64,000 nucleotides of DNA from positions 62,001-126,000 of the forward strand of contig NZ_JAERWK010000020.1 in assembly GCF_016918035.1 (NCBI RefSeq). Direction: 5' to 3'. Each line of letters starts with the position of its first letter. Position 1 is the stretch's first letter. Shown here in pieces: positions 44,292 to 55,305 of the stretch. A program made the translations under genes and the position numbers. This DNA is from Nakamurella leprariae (GTDB lineage Bacteria; Actinomycetota; Actinomycetes; Mycobacteriales; Nakamurellaceae). Under the pieces are notes generated by a model that made no database searches, was not told the DNA's origin, and worked only from the letters and a program-made list of their open reading frames with translations.

Positions 44292-45761
44292 TCAGTCGTC
44301 GCCGGACCCGGTACGCGCAGCGCGGAGCGCCTCGATGAGCTCGTCCTTGCTCATCCGCGACCGGCCGGGGATGTCCAGCTTCTGGGCCAGCACGTACAGC
44401 GCGGCCCGGCTGGCCCGGGCGTCGACGCCGGCCTGCACCGGCGTGTCGGTGGCCGGCTGACGACGTCCGGACGTCCGGCGGCCGGTCGACGGGGTGGGGC
44501 GCTCGGCGCGGGACCGGCCGGTCCGCCGCGATCGGCGGTCCGCGGCCGGAGCCTCCTGGTCGCTCGCCGGGGTGGCGCCGACGGGCGCGCTGCCGTCCGG
44601 GACGGCGACGGTGGCGGACGGCGGGACGGCCACCTCGGTCGACGGCGGGACCGCGACGGTGCCGGCCGAACGGGCCGGGCTGCGCCGCCGACGGGGTGCC
44701 GGTCCGGCGGGCAGGTCCTCGTCGGTGACGGACCGGACGGTGCCGGCCGGTTCGGCCACGAACGCGGTGTGCGGCAGGTCGGTGCCGGCCTCGTCGGCCG
44801 GGAACAGGCCGGGCGTGGCCGGCTCCGCACCGGCATCCGGCGCCGTGCTGTCGTCCGGGCCGGTGGCCTGCACCGCCGCCTCGAGCAGGTCGTCCGTCGA
44901 GTCGTGCGCGACGGCCGCGGCGACCCGGTCGTTGGTCGGCGCCAGCGTGTGGGAGGCGTCGGCGAGCTCGACGTCCGGGTGACCGGCCGCCGGCTCGGCA
45001 GCGTCGGCAGATCCGGACCCGGACTGCGCTGACGGTGCTGACGGTCCGGTGAGGACGACCGGGGCGGGCGGGCCCGACTTGCGGGCCGCCGCGGCCACCT
45101 GCTGGGCCGCCTCGAACGCGGCCTGCTGAGCCGCCGCCTGCTGGGCGGCGCGCTCGGCGTCGGCCGCGGTGCCGGACCCGGTGCCCGCGGCGCGCCGGTC
45201 GGCCCGCATCGCTGCGGATCGCTTCGGCTCGGCCTGCTGCTTCGCGGCAGCCTTCTTCCTGTCGGCCGCCTTCTTCTTGTCGGCCTTCTTGGTGTCAGTC
45301 TTCTTCTTGGCGTCAGCCTTCTTCTTGGCGTCAGCCTTCTTCTTGGCGTCAGCCTTCTTGGCGTCAGCCTTCTTCTTGGCGTCAGCCTTCTTGGCGTCAG
45401 CCTTCTTGGCGTCAGCCTTCTTGGCGTCAGCCTTCTTCTTGGCGTCGGCCTTCTTGGCGTCGGCCTTCTTCTTGTCGGCCGCCCGCTTCGCCTGGGCCTT
45501 CTTGTCCGCAGCCTTCTTGTCCGCAGCCTTCTTGTCCGCAGCCTTCTTGTCCGCAGCCTTCTTGTCCGCAGCCTTCTTGTCCGCAGCCTTTTTCTTCTCG
45601 GCAGCCTTCTTCTTGGCCTCAGCCTGCTTGACCTCAGCCTGCTTGGCCCCAGCCTTCTTGCTCGGCGCCTTCGCGTCGGCCGCTCGCTCCGTGGCCCGCT
45701 TCGTGGTGCCGGCCTCGTCCTGGTCAGCCTGCTCGGTCGCGGTCCTGCTGCTCGACGCCAA
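44292..45761 (-). CDS. Lys/Ala-rich histone-like protein with C-terminal Rho_N/SAP-like domain
   Basis: A 489-residue protein. Residues about 20-190 consist almost only of Lys, Ala and Asp in repeats (KKADAKKADAKK, DKKAADKKAADKK), like the tails of mycobacterial HupB/Lsr2-associated or eukaryotic H1 histones. An Ala/Pro/Glu-rich region follows, an Arg/Ser stretch (about 390-450), and finally RAALYVLAQKLDIPGRSRMSKDELIEALRAA, a Rho_N/SAP-type helix-extended-helix. It probably binds nucleic acid. The start is a TTG at 45761, backed by GGAGGAG at an 8-nt spacing. The repeat-coding DNA is listed separately. Length of the repeat may vary between isolates. Confidence 0.85.
   Translation of the reverse strand: MASSSRTATEQADQDEAGTTKRATERAADAKAPSKKAGAKQAEVKQAEAKKKAAEKKKAADKKAADKKAADKKAADKKAADKKAADKKAQAKRAADKKKADAKKADAKKKADAKKADAKKADAKKADAKKKADAKKADAKKKADAKKKADAKKKTDTKKADKKKAADRKKAAAKQQAEPKRSAAMRADRRAAGTGSGTAADAERAAQQAAAQQAAFEAAQQVAAAARKSGPPAPVVLTGPSAPSAQSGSGSADAAEPAAGHPDVELADASHTLAPTNDRVAAAVAHDSTDDLLEAAVQATGPDDSTAPDAGAEPATPGLFPADEAGTDLPHTAFVAEPAGTVRSVTDEDLPAGPAPRRRRSPARSAGTVAVPPSTEVAVPPSATVAVPDGSAPVGATPASDQEAPAADRRSRRTGRSRAERPTPSTGRRTSGRRQPATDTPVQAGVDARASRAALYVLAQKLDIPGRSRMSKDELIEALRAARTGSGDD
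45235..45640 (-). repeat. Tandem short repeats encoding Lys/Ala/Asp units
   Basis: On the plus strand CTTCTTGGCGTCAGC and CTTCTTGTCCGCAGC type units recur at 15- or 18-bp spacing over about 400 bp, with at least fifteen copies of related 15-mers. They lie in frame in the histone-like gene. Such arrays are prone to slippage. Confidence 0.9.
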
Positions 45762-45888
45762 CTGGAGCTCCTCCGTCGTCCTCGGTCCTGCGCGATCGCT
45801 GGGATCCCGCCGCGCGGCGCGCGGTCACTGCTGCCGATCCTGCCCGGACGGGCCGGTGCGGCGCACGTCGCGCGACCCGGCGCCGGGC

Positions 45889-46872
45889 TCAGCCGTGGAC
45901 GTCGGCGGCCGGATCGACCGGATCGGCCGGGGCCGCCGGCTGCTCCCCCACCGCCCCGGTCGTGGTCCGCAGCAGGTCGGGCTCCAGGTACAGCACCCGC
46001 GCCACCGGCACCGCGGCCCGCACCCGGGCCTCCACCTCGTTGATCGTCGACGCCACCTCGGCGGCCGAATCGGTCGCCGCCACCGCGATCTTCATGCCGA
46101 CCAGCAGCTCGTCCGGACCCAGGTACAGCGACTTCATGTGGATGATCCGGACCACGCCCGGGGTGCCCTCGGCCGCACCGCGGATCGCGTCGGTGTCGGC
46201 CGGCGACGCCCCCTCCCCGACCAGCAGGCTCTTGACCTCGATGCCCAGCACGATGGCGACCACGATCAGCAGCACCCCGATGGCGACCGTGCCGATGCCG
46301 TCCCAGACGCCGTCGCCGGTGATGACCGCGAGCCCCACCCCGAACAGGGCCAGGAACAGGCCGACCAGCGCGGCGATGTCCTCCAGCAGCACCACCGGCA
46401 GCTCCGGCGCCTTGGCCCGCCGGACGAACTGCATGATCGAGATGCCCTGGCGGTGCGGCGCCGACTCCTTCAGCGCGGTGCGCAGCGAGAACGACTCCAG
46501 CGCGATCGCCACCACCAGCACCGTGATCGGCAGCCAGGCCGCTTCGATGGCCTCCGGGTGCTGGATCTTGTGCACCCCCTCGTAGATCGAGAAGACCCCG
46601 CCCACGCTGAACAGGATGATCGCGACCATGAACGCGTACACGTAGCGCTCGCGCCCGAATCCGAACGGATGCTCCGGCGTCGGCGCGCGGCGTGCGCGGC
46701 GACCGCCCACCAGCAGCAGCACCTGGTTGCCGGAGTCGGCCAGTGAGTGCACCGACTCGGCCAGCATCGACGACGAGCCGGAGATCAGGAACGCGATGAA
46801 CTTGGTGACCGCGATGCCGAGGTTGGCGCCGAGCGCCGCGACGATCGCCCTGGTCCCACCGGAGGAACTCAT
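45889..46872 (-). CDS. Cation diffusion facilitator family transporter
   Basis: A 327-residue integral membrane protein. Six predicted helices begin with ALGANLGIAVTKFIAFLISGSSSML (TM1), and the CDF signature is SVHSLADSGNQVLLLVG (about residues 40-56; the usual HSxxD metal site). The later metal-site motif is LLEDIAALVGLFLALFGVGLA (about 163-183). The cytoplasmic C-terminal domain (about 225-310) has the CDF beta-alpha-beta fold. It should export Zn(II), Mn(II) or Fe(II) in exchange for protons. The ATG at 46872 is used; GGAG is absent upstream. The histone-like gene lies 127 bp downstream on the same strand. Confidence 0.9.
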   Translation of the reverse strand: MSSSGGTRAIVAALGANLGIAVTKFIAFLISGSSSMLAESVHSLADSGNQVLLLVGGRRARRAPTPEHPFGFGRERYVYAFMVAIILFSVGGVFSIYEGVHKIQHPEAIEAAWLPITVLVVAIALESFSLRTALKESAPHRQGISIMQFVRRAKAPELPVVLLEDIAALVGLFLALFGVGLAVITGDGVWDGIGTVAIGVLLIVVAIVLGIEVKSLLVGEGASPADTDAIRGAAEGTPGVVRIIHMKSLYLGPDELLVGMKIAVAATDSAAEVASTINEVEARVRAAVPVARVLYLEPDLLRTTTGAVGEQPAAPADPVDPAADVHG

Positions 46873-47089
46873 GGCTGCATCCTGCCGCGCGCCGATCCGG
46901 TCCGGCGCGCGGGCCGCGCGACATGCCGCGCAGCGGATCTCGGACCGCCGATGCACCGCGGTCTTGCGTGGACGGGGCCGGGAACGGGTACTGGGGCAGC
47001 CCCGGAACGGACCGGGGCACCGGGCCCGCCGGGGACGGCGGGGGTGACCTGCCGGCAATCGCCCGGAAACCTCGGGGAGGAGCGTGGAC

Positions 47090-48850
47090 ATGACACCGCA
47101 ACACGGCGGACCTACGGTTCTCGCCATGGCCGACCTCTTCGAGGACTACCCGTTCGGCCCGGCCTGGGACGAGATGTTCGCCGCGCCGGGCAGCATCCGC
47201 ACGGCGTACGAGTCGGTGTACTCGGCGCTGCAGACCATGGACGCCGCCGACCTCGCCGCCCGGGCCGAGATCATGGGCCGCACGTTCCTGGACCAGGGCA
47301 TCACCTTCGCCCTCGGTGGCGTGGAGCGGCCGTTCCCGCTCGACCTGATCCCCCGGGTGATCACGCCCGAGGAGTGGCGCACGGTGGAGACCGGTGTGCC
47401 GCAGCGGGTCCGGGCCCTCGAGGCGTTCCTGGCCGACGCCTACGGACCCGGGCGGATCTTCGCCGACGGCGTCGTCCCGCGCCGCCTGGTGACCACCTCA
47501 CCGCACTTCCACCGGCAGGTCGCCGGCATCGGCGGGCAGGACGGCGCCCGCATCGTGATGGCCGGCATCGACCTCATCCGCGACGAGGAGGGCACCTTCC
47601 GGGTCCTCGAGGACAACGTGCGGGTGCCGTCCGGGGTGTCGTACGTGCTGGAGAACCGGCAGGCCGTGGCCCAGGTCCTGGCCGAGGCCGGCGGCGACCA
47701 GCTGGTCCGGCCGGTGTCCGAGTACCCCGGCCGGCTGCTGGCCGCGCTGCGGGCGGTCGCCCCCTGGAACGTCACCGACCCGTCCGTCGTGGTGCTGACC
47801 CCCGGCGTCTACAACTCCGCCTACTTCGAGCACACCCTGCTGGCCCGCGAGATGGGCGTCGAGCTGGTCGAGGGCCGCGACCTCATCTGCCGGAACAACC
47901 GGGTGTACGTGCGCACCACCACCAGCGAGATGCCGGTGCACGTCATCTACCGGCGCATCGACGACGAGTTCCTCGACCCGGTGCAGTTCCGCCCCGACTC
48001 CATGCTCGGCGTGCCGGGCCTGATGAACGCGGTCCGGGCCGGCAACGTCAACGTGGCCAACGCGGTCGGCAACGGCATCGCCGACGACAAGCTCGTCTAC
48101 ACCTACGTGCCCGACATCATCCGGTACTACCTCGGCGAGGATCCGATCCTGCCGAACGTCGACACCTACCGGCTGGAGGATCCCGAGCACCGCGAGTACG
48201 CGCTGGAGCACCTGGCCGACCTGGTGCTCAAGCCCGTCGACGGCTCCGGCGGCAAGGGCATCGTGATCGGGTCCAAGGCGGACGCCGCCACCCTGCACCG
48301 GGCCCGGGCGACGGTGCTGGAGAACCCGCGCGGCTGGATCGCGCAGCGGGAGATCGCCCTGTCCACCGTGCCCACCCTGATCGGCGACAAGATGCGGCCG
48401 CGGCACGTGGACCTGCGGCCGTTCGCGGTGAACGACGGCCAGCAGGTGTGGGTGCTGCCCGGCGGGCTGACCCGGGTGGCGCTGCCCGAGGGCGAGCTGG
48501 TGGTCAACTCCTCGCAGGGCGGCGGCTCCAAGGACACCTGGGTGCTGGCCGGCGCCACCGGACCGGAGCTGGAGTCGGACCCGGCACTGGAGATGCCCGG
48601 CGCCAGCGAGGCGACCGTGCTGATGCCGGCGCTGCGGTTCGACGACGGACCGTCGTCCCCGACGGCGTTCCAGTCGATGAGCCCGGGCGGCACGGCCCAG
48701 ATCGCCGGTGACGTCGAGCAGCGGCTCTCCTTCGAGCCGCCGGCCGCCGCCCCGGACGGACCGAACCTGCGCAGCCAGCAGGGTCAGCAGCAGCAGCACC
48801 GCATCACTGCGCCTGTCCCCGGAACACCCGAGGAGGACCCGACGTGTTGA
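47090..48850 (+). CDS. Circularly permuted ATP-grasp (type 2) protein
   Basis: A 586-residue protein with the DUF404/407-type circularly permuted ATP-grasp pattern: QGITFALGGVERPFPLDLIPRVI, DLIRDEEGTFRVLEDNVRVPSGVSYVLENR, VLKPVDGSGGKGIVIG (ATP-binding, about residues 378-393) and VDLRPFAVNDGQQVWVLPGGLTRVAL (about 443-468). GGGAGGAG lies 7 nt before the ATG at 47090. It is the first gene of a conserved trio with alpha-E and transglutaminase-like proteins. Family ATP-grasps form peptide-like bonds; the product of this trio is unknown. The gene overlaps the next by 7 bp. Confidence 0.92.
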   Translation: MTPQHGGPTVLAMADLFEDYPFGPAWDEMFAAPGSIRTAYESVYSALQTMDAADLAARAEIMGRTFLDQGITFALGGVERPFPLDLIPRVITPEEWRTVETGVPQRVRALEAFLADAYGPGRIFADGVVPRRLVTTSPHFHRQVAGIGGQDGARIVMAGIDLIRDEEGTFRVLEDNVRVPSGVSYVLENRQAVAQVLAEAGGDQLVRPVSEYPGRLLAALRAVAPWNVTDPSVVVLTPGVYNSAYFEHTLLAREMGVELVEGRDLICRNNRVYVRTTTSEMPVHVIYRRIDDEFLDPVQFRPDSMLGVPGLMNAVRAGNVNVANAVGNGIADDKLVYTYVPDIIRYYLGEDPILPNVDTYRLEDPEHREYALEHLADLVLKPVDGSGGKGIVIGSKADAATLHRARATVLENPRGWIAQREIALSTVPTLIGDKMRPRHVDLRPFAVNDGQQVWVLPGGLTRVALPEGELVVNSSQGGGSKDTWVLAGATGPELESDPALEMPGASEATVLMPALRFDDGPSSPTAFQSMSPGGTAQIAGDVEQRLSFEPPAAAPDGPNLRSQQGQQQQHRITAPVPGTPEEDPTC

Positions 48851-49812
48851 GCCGCATCGCCGAGTCGCTCTACTGGCTGGGCCGGCACGTCGAACGGGCC
48901 GACTGCACCGCGCGGATCCTGGACACCTACCTGCACCTGCTGCCCGCGGGCAGCTGGCAGGGCGACCACCAGGTCATCCACTCGCTGGTCGACTCGATGG
49001 GCCTGGCCCCAGCCGACGGCGAGCCGTCCGCCATGGACTCCGGGCAGCTGATCCGCAGCCTGGTGTTCGACCGGGAACGGGCCTCGTCGGTGGCCGGTGC
49101 CCTGGTCGCCGCACGCGACAACGCCCGCGGCGTCCGGGACGCCATCCCGCTGGACGTGTGGGAGTGCCTGAACGTCACCTGGCACGGGCTGCGCACCCGG
49201 GAGGCCAGCGGCGCCGGTCCGCACGTGTTCCTGCGCTGGGTCGGCGAGCGCTGCGCCATCGCGGCCGGTCTGGTCGACCAGGTGATGAGTCATGACGAGG
49301 GTTGGCAGTTCCTGGTCGTCGGCCGGTCGCTGGAGCGCGCCGACATGACCATCCGGCTGCTCGCCGCGGCCGACTCGGAGACCGGCTCGGTGCCGCCGTG
49401 GCGGGCCCTGGTCAGCGCCTGCGGCGGCTGGGAGCCGTACGTCCGGTACGCCGGCGGCGCCATCGGGCAGCGCAGCGCCACCGAGTTCGTGCTGCTGGAC
49501 CGGCAGTTCCCGCGGTCGGTGCTGCGGTCGCTGAGCATGGCCGAGTCCTGCCTGGCCGAACTGGAGGCGGTCGGGGCCCGGCAGGTCCGGGATCCGCGTC
49601 GCGATCCTTCGTCTGCGCGCCGGATCGTCGGGCGGATGCGCACCGGACTGGACTACCGCACCGGCGGTGAACTGGCCGACGACCGGATGCAGCTGCTGGC
49701 CAGCCTGCAGCGGACGGTGGCCAGCGCCCACACCGCGGTCACCACGTCGTTCTTCCGCCGGGAGGACACCATCACCTGGGCGAACCTGGGCACTGACGGA
49801 GGTGCGGCATGA
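48844..49812 (+). CDS. Alpha-E domain-containing protein
   Basis: A 322-residue all-alpha protein of the alpha-E (DUF403) family: LSRIAESLYWLGRHVERADCTARILDTYLHLL at the N-terminus, ARDNARGVRDAIPLDVWECLN (about residues 93-113), and FLVVGRSLERADMTIRLL (about 156-173). The N- and mid-protein ER-A(D/M)...R repeats are the family hallmark. The GTG at 48844 overlaps the ATP-grasp stop. It is a fixed partner of the circularly permuted ATP-grasp and transglutaminase-like proteins and probably acts in one complex. Confidence 0.9.
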   Translation: MLSRIAESLYWLGRHVERADCTARILDTYLHLLPAGSWQGDHQVIHSLVDSMGLAPADGEPSAMDSGQLIRSLVFDRERASSVAGALVAARDNARGVRDAIPLDVWECLNVTWHGLRTREASGAGPHVFLRWVGERCAIAAGLVDQVMSHDEGWQFLVVGRSLERADMTIRLLAAADSETGSVPPWRALVSACGGWEPYVRYAGGAIGQRSATEFVLLDRQFPRSVLRSLSMAESCLAELEAVGARQVRDPRRDPSSARRIVGRMRTGLDYRTGGELADDRMQLLASLQRTVASAHTAVTTSFFRREDTITWANLGTDGGAA

Positions 49813-50726
49813 CCGGCCCGACCGCTGGGGATCTCCGCGCCGACCTGCGCGCGGCCGCCCCGACCGCCGTGCCGCCGGCCGACATCTGGCGGCTGCTGGT
49901 CGTGCACCGCACCGTGCTCACCTACCCGGACACGGTGACCACCTCCTACAACGAGGTGCGGATGCAGCCGGCCGACGAACCGGGTCAGGCCGTGCTGTCG
50001 GCCCGGCTGGAGCTCGACCCGTTCGAGGGGGTCCTCGGCTTCCACGACTACTTCGGCACCCGGGTCGCCGCGTTCGACGTGCACCGCCCGCACCGGCAGC
50101 TGGTGGTCACCGCCACGTCCACCGTGGAGACCTTCCCACCGACGCCGGCCGCGCCGTCCTGGTCGTGGGCGGAGCTGGAACGCTCCGGCGTGGACGACCG
50201 GTTCGAAGAGTTCCTCACCCCGACCCCGCTCACCCAGCTGGACGACGAGCTCACCGGGATCGCCGCCGAGCTGCGCGCGGCCGCGGCCGACCCGCGGGCG
50301 GCCGGCCTGGCCGTGTGCGATTTCGTGAACCGCACCCTGACCTACGAGGCCGGCGTCACCGGCGTCTCCACCTCGGCCCTGGAGGCCTGGACCGCGCGGC
50401 GCGGGGTGTGCCAGGACCTGTCCCACCTGGCCATCGGACTGCTGCGATCGATGGGCGTCCCGACCCGGTACGTCTCCGGCTACCTGCACCCGGACCGTAC
50501 GGCCGACATCGGCCGCGCGGTCACCGGGGAGTCGCACGCGTGGGTCGAGTGGTTCGACGGCACCTGGTTCCGGTTCGACCCGACGAACGGCCACGAACCG
50601 GCCCAGGCCCACGTGGTGGTCGGCCGCGGACGCGACTACGGCGACGTGCCACCGGTCAAGGGCGTCTACGCCGGGCCGGACGCCATCGGCAACCAGGTCA
50701 CCGTCCGAGTCACGCGACTGCGCTGA
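49809..50726 (+). CDS. Transglutaminase-like cysteine protease family protein
   Basis: A 305-residue protein with an N-terminal bacterial transglutaminase domain (LTYPDTVTTSYNEVRMQPADEPGQAVLSARLELDP) and a core with the catalytic triad: Cys in ARRGVCQDLSHLAIGLLRSMG (about residues 196-216), His in TGESHAWVEWFDG (about 239-251) and Asp in FRFDPTNGHEP (about 255-265). It may hydrolyse or transfer amide bonds made by the ATP-grasp partner. It overlaps the alpha-E gene as ATGA. Confidence 0.92.
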   Translation: MTGPTAGDLRADLRAAAPTAVPPADIWRLLVVHRTVLTYPDTVTTSYNEVRMQPADEPGQAVLSARLELDPFEGVLGFHDYFGTRVAAFDVHRPHRQLVVTATSTVETFPPTPAAPSWSWAELERSGVDDRFEEFLTPTPLTQLDDELTGIAAELRAAAADPRAAGLAVCDFVNRTLTYEAGVTGVSTSALEAWTARRGVCQDLSHLAIGLLRSMGVPTRYVSGYLHPDRTADIGRAVTGESHAWVEWFDGTWFRFDPTNGHEPAQAHVVVGRGRDYGDVPPVKGVYAGPDAIGNQVTVRVTRLR

Positions 50727-50986
50727 TCGGCCGAGCGAGGCACGAGGGAGGCCGGGTCAGCGCCATCGGCGCACTGCTGATCACCTGTTCCCCTCTCGGG
50801 AACTCCCGTACACCGTCCGACGTTGCCCTGCCGTCCACGGGACGTGGAGTGCGTCGCCCGACCGGGTGGGCTCACCGGCCGCGTCCGACGCGCGGCGGCG
50901 ACCGCCGGACGGTCGCGTTAGGGTCGCAGGACTCCGCGACGGCGCCCCGCCGATCGCGCGTCCGCGACGGCAGGCAGGGAGAGTGC

Positions 50987-52819
<1,833 letters not shown>

Positions 52820-52826
52820 GGATCCG

Positions 52827-52860
52827 GCCGGACCGCCACGGTCGTCGGCGGTGGTCCGGC
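52827..52860. terminator. Hairpin between convergent acyl-CoA ligase and L,D-transpeptidase
   Basis: GCCGGACCGCCAC pairs with GCGGTGGTCCGGC with one G-U pair and one mismatch around an 8-nt loop. It lies 8 bp after the ligase stop and 18 bp from the L,D-transpeptidase stop. Confidence 0.6.
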
Positions 52861-52877
52861 GGGGCTCACCGGGGCGC

Positions 52878-54179
52878 TCACTGCTGGTAGGCCTGCCAGG
52901 CGTCGAAGGGCAGCTGCCAGTCGCCCAGGCCGTCCCAGACCGGCAGGTCCGGGCCCTTGGTGTTCCGGATGATCACCGGGTCGCCGGGCAGGGCGTTGTC
53001 GTGGAACCACTTGGCGTTCTCGTCGGAGACGTTGATGCAGCCGTGCGAGACGTTCTCCACGCCCTGCTGCTCGACCGACCACGGCGCCGCGTGCACGAAC
53101 TCGCCGGAGTCCGAGATCCGGGTGGCCCAGTCGACCTCGGTCCGGTACGCCCCGGTACCGGTGAGGCCCCAGGTGCTCGAGTCCATGATCTTCGACTCGT
53201 ACTTGCTGGTCACCACGTGTACGCCGTTCATGGTCGGGTACTGGTCCCGGCCGAGGGACACCGGGAAGTCCTGCACCAGCACCCCGTCCACCACCACCTG
53301 CATGCGCTTGGTGGTGTCGTCGACGGTGCTGACCATGGACCGCCCGACCTGGAAGGAGCGCACCAGGTCGGCCTCGCCGTAGACGCCGTCGCCCAGGTGC
53401 ACGCCGTAGGTCTTCACCGACACGGTGACCTGGGTGTTGGCCTGCCAGTAGTCGACCGGTCGCCAGCGCACCTCACGGTCGCTGACCCAGCGGAACCCGC
53501 CGGGCTGGGCCGGGGTGCTGCTCACGGTGATCGCGGCCTCCGCAGCAGCCCGGTCGCTGACCGGCTCGTCGAACTCGACCGTGATCGGCTGGGCCACGCC
53601 GACCACCCGGCCCTCGATGGGATAGACCGCGGCGCGTGTCTTCTCGCCGGGGCTGACCGTGGTGAACGAGGTGGTCGAGCTGGCCGGGACGCCGTCGGCG
53701 TTCACCGCGGTCGCGGTCACGGTGTAGGTGCGGCCGTAGCCGAGCTCGGGCACGGCGATCCATCCGGTGCGATCACCGCTCAGTTCGCCGACCAGTTCGA
53801 TGGCCGTCCCGTCGCGACTGACCGTGACCTGCTCCAGGGTGCCACCGGTCACGGTGACCGTGATCGGTGCGGTCGGGCCGACGGCCTGCGCGTCCGGGCC
53901 TGGCGTCACCGCGACCGTGGCGGCCGGCGCCGGCGGTGGCGGCAACGGCGCGGCCGTCACCGACGTCGGGACGGCGGGCGTGGTCACCGCAGCGCTGGTG
54001 GTCGGACTCGACACCGCCGCAGTCGCCGCCACTGGGCTGACCTCGGGCAACCCAGGCGCGTCGGAGCAGGCCACCGCCACCGGCAGCAGTACCGCGGTGA
54101 CGGCCGCGAGCAGGGCGGCCCGCCGGGCGCGCCGAGGGCGGTGGGCCGGACGCCCGGAACGGGCGGTGGTGACTGGCAT
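52878..54179 (-). CDS. Lipoprotein L,D-transpeptidase
   Basis: A 433-residue LdtMt2-like enzyme. An Arg-rich start is followed by a hydrophobic helix and lipobox: LLAAVTAVLLPVAVACSDAPG (Cys at about residue 38). Two immunoglobulin-like domains (about 95-180 and 185-270) precede the YkuD catalytic domain (about 280-400). The conserved motif is HAAPWS and, 14 residues on, SHGCINVSDENAKW with the catalytic Cys in SHGC. A C-terminal Trp-rich tail (VWDGLGDWQLPFDAWQAY) is family-typical. It makes 3->3 peptidoglycan crosslinks and can resist beta-lactams. The ATG at 54179 (MPVTTARSG) is chosen as giving a normal signal peptide. The 300 bp upstream (54180-54479) hold no gene; only promoter DNA is expected there. 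Confidence 0.93.
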   Translation of the reverse strand: MPVTTARSGRPAHRPRRARRAALLAAVTAVLLPVAVACSDAPGLPEVSPVAATAAVSSPTTSAAVTTPAVPTSVTAAPLPPPPAPAATVAVTPGPDAQAVGPTAPITVTVTGGTLEQVTVSRDGTAIELVGELSGDRTGWIAVPELGYGRTYTVTATAVNADGVPASSTTSFTTVSPGEKTRAAVYPIEGRVVGVAQPITVEFDEPVSDRAAAEAAITVSSTPAQPGGFRWVSDREVRWRPVDYWQANTQVTVSVKTYGVHLGDGVYGEADLVRSFQVGRSMVSTVDDTTKRMQVVVDGVLVQDFPVSLGRDQYPTMNGVHVVTSKYESKIMDSSTWGLTGTGAYRTEVDWATRISDSGEFVHAAPWSVEQQGVENVSHGCINVSDENAKWFHDNALPGDPVIIRNTKGPDLPVWDGLGDWQLPFDAWQAYQQ

Positions 54180-54479
54180 GGTGTGCTCCCCGCGTGTGCA
54201 GCCGGTCCGCGGGCACTCCCCCACGGCCATCCCGGCCTCCGGATCCCCCGATCCGCGGCCAGTGTGCGGCAGCGATCCCCGGAGCGACGGCAACCCGCGC
54301 CGCGCGGCGGCGATCGGGAGCGAACCGTGTCAGAGCCGTGATCTTCCGACGCCCCGACCTGCACAGCGATCGCACAGCCGCCGGGGCGTGCGCGTGGACC
54401 GGATCTCCGTACCGTGGACGCTCCAGCCACTGCTTGCCCGGAGGCCGCCCGTGCTCAGCCCTGACCGATCGCCACGCCC

Positions 54480-55271
54480 GTGACGGCCGCCGCCCGCTCC
54501 GGTCCCGACGCCGTCCGGCCGGACCCCGGTGTGCTGGACCGGCCGGTCACCGCGGTGGCCGTACCGACCCGGCTGGCCCGCTGGTGTGCCGCGGCCGGGA
54601 TCGGCGCCGTCCTGCTCACCCTGCTCGGCATGGCCTGGCTGCACCTGGCCGGGTCGACCGCGTCGATCTCCCCGATGCGCCGGACCATCAGCGAGTACGC
54701 GCTGACCGACGCGCGCTGGCTGTTCGACGCCTCGGTCGTGGTGCTGGCCCTCGGCGCGGTCACCGCGGTGGCCGCCCCGATCCTGCTGCGACTGGTCCCG
54801 GCGGTCAGCACCGGCACGGTGCTCAGCGCGCTCGGAGCCCTGGCGCTGCTCACCCTGGTCGTGTTCCCGAAGCACGACTGGGCCGTTGGTCCGAGCGCCG
54901 GCGGGACCGTGCACCGGATCGCCAGCGTGGTGGCCTTCCTGGCCCTGCCGACCGGCCTGCTGCTGCTCACCCGCCGCCGGTCCGACGGGTGGGCCCGGAC
55001 CGCGTGGTGGTCGTGCGTCGCCGCCCTGCTGTGGTTCTCGCCGCTGGTCATCGCCGTGCTGCTGCGGCCGCTGACCGGCACGCCCTGGTACCGGGCCGTG
55101 CCGCTCGGGTTCGTGGAACGGGGACTGGCCGCGTTCCTGGTGCTGGCCGTGCTCGCCCTGGCCGTCTGGGGCTGGACGCGGGCGCGCCGTCCGCTCACCG
55201 TTCCGGAGCCGGCCACCGCCACCAACGGGATGCAGCTCGATCCGTCGATCCCCCGTTCGGTGCTGAGCTGA
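54480..55271 (+). CDS. DUF998 family membrane protein
   Basis: A 263-residue protein starting at a GTG. Six hydrophobic helices are seen. The first is IGAVLLTLLGMAWLHLAGS, and the conserved motif SPMRRTISEYALTDARWLFDASVVVLALGAV follows, as in DUF998. Later helices include VLSALGALALLTLVVFPK and RGLAAFLVLAVLALAVWGW. The HRIASVVAFLALP segment (about residues 142-154) is also conserved. The function is unknown. It is divergent from the L,D-transpeptidase and is followed by three 14-bp tandem repeats. Confidence 0.8.
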   Translation: MTAAARSGPDAVRPDPGVLDRPVTAVAVPTRLARWCAAAGIGAVLLTLLGMAWLHLAGSTASISPMRRTISEYALTDARWLFDASVVVLALGAVTAVAAPILLRLVPAVSTGTVLSALGALALLTLVVFPKHDWAVGPSAGGTVHRIASVVAFLALPTGLLLLTRRRSDGWARTAWWSCVAALLWFSPLVIAVLLRPLTGTPWYRAVPLGFVERGLAAFLVLAVLALAVWGWTRARRPLTVPEPATATNGMQLDPSIPRSVLS

Positions 55272-55305
55272 TCCGAGTGAGCTGATCCGACTGAGCTGAT
55301 CCGAC
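55264..55305 (+). repeat. Three tandem copies of a 14-bp repeat
   Basis: TGAGCTGATCCGAG/C occurs at 55264-55277, 55278-55291 and 55292-55305, the first copy overlapping the DUF998 stop. A TACGGT hexamer follows directly (55306-55311) and is a candidate -10 for the serine hydrolase gene at 55353. The repeats may simply be slippage or may be a regulator-binding array. Confidence 0.85.

Noticed and set aside
45235-45640. CRISPR-like array
   Set aside because: The repeats have no unique spacers and are in frame in a Lys/Ala-rich protein gene.
54180-54479. Possible gene upstream of the L,D-transpeptidase
   Set aside because: Open frames there are antisense or extensions of neighbouring genes and lack any recognisable domain; it is treated as a divergent promoter region.
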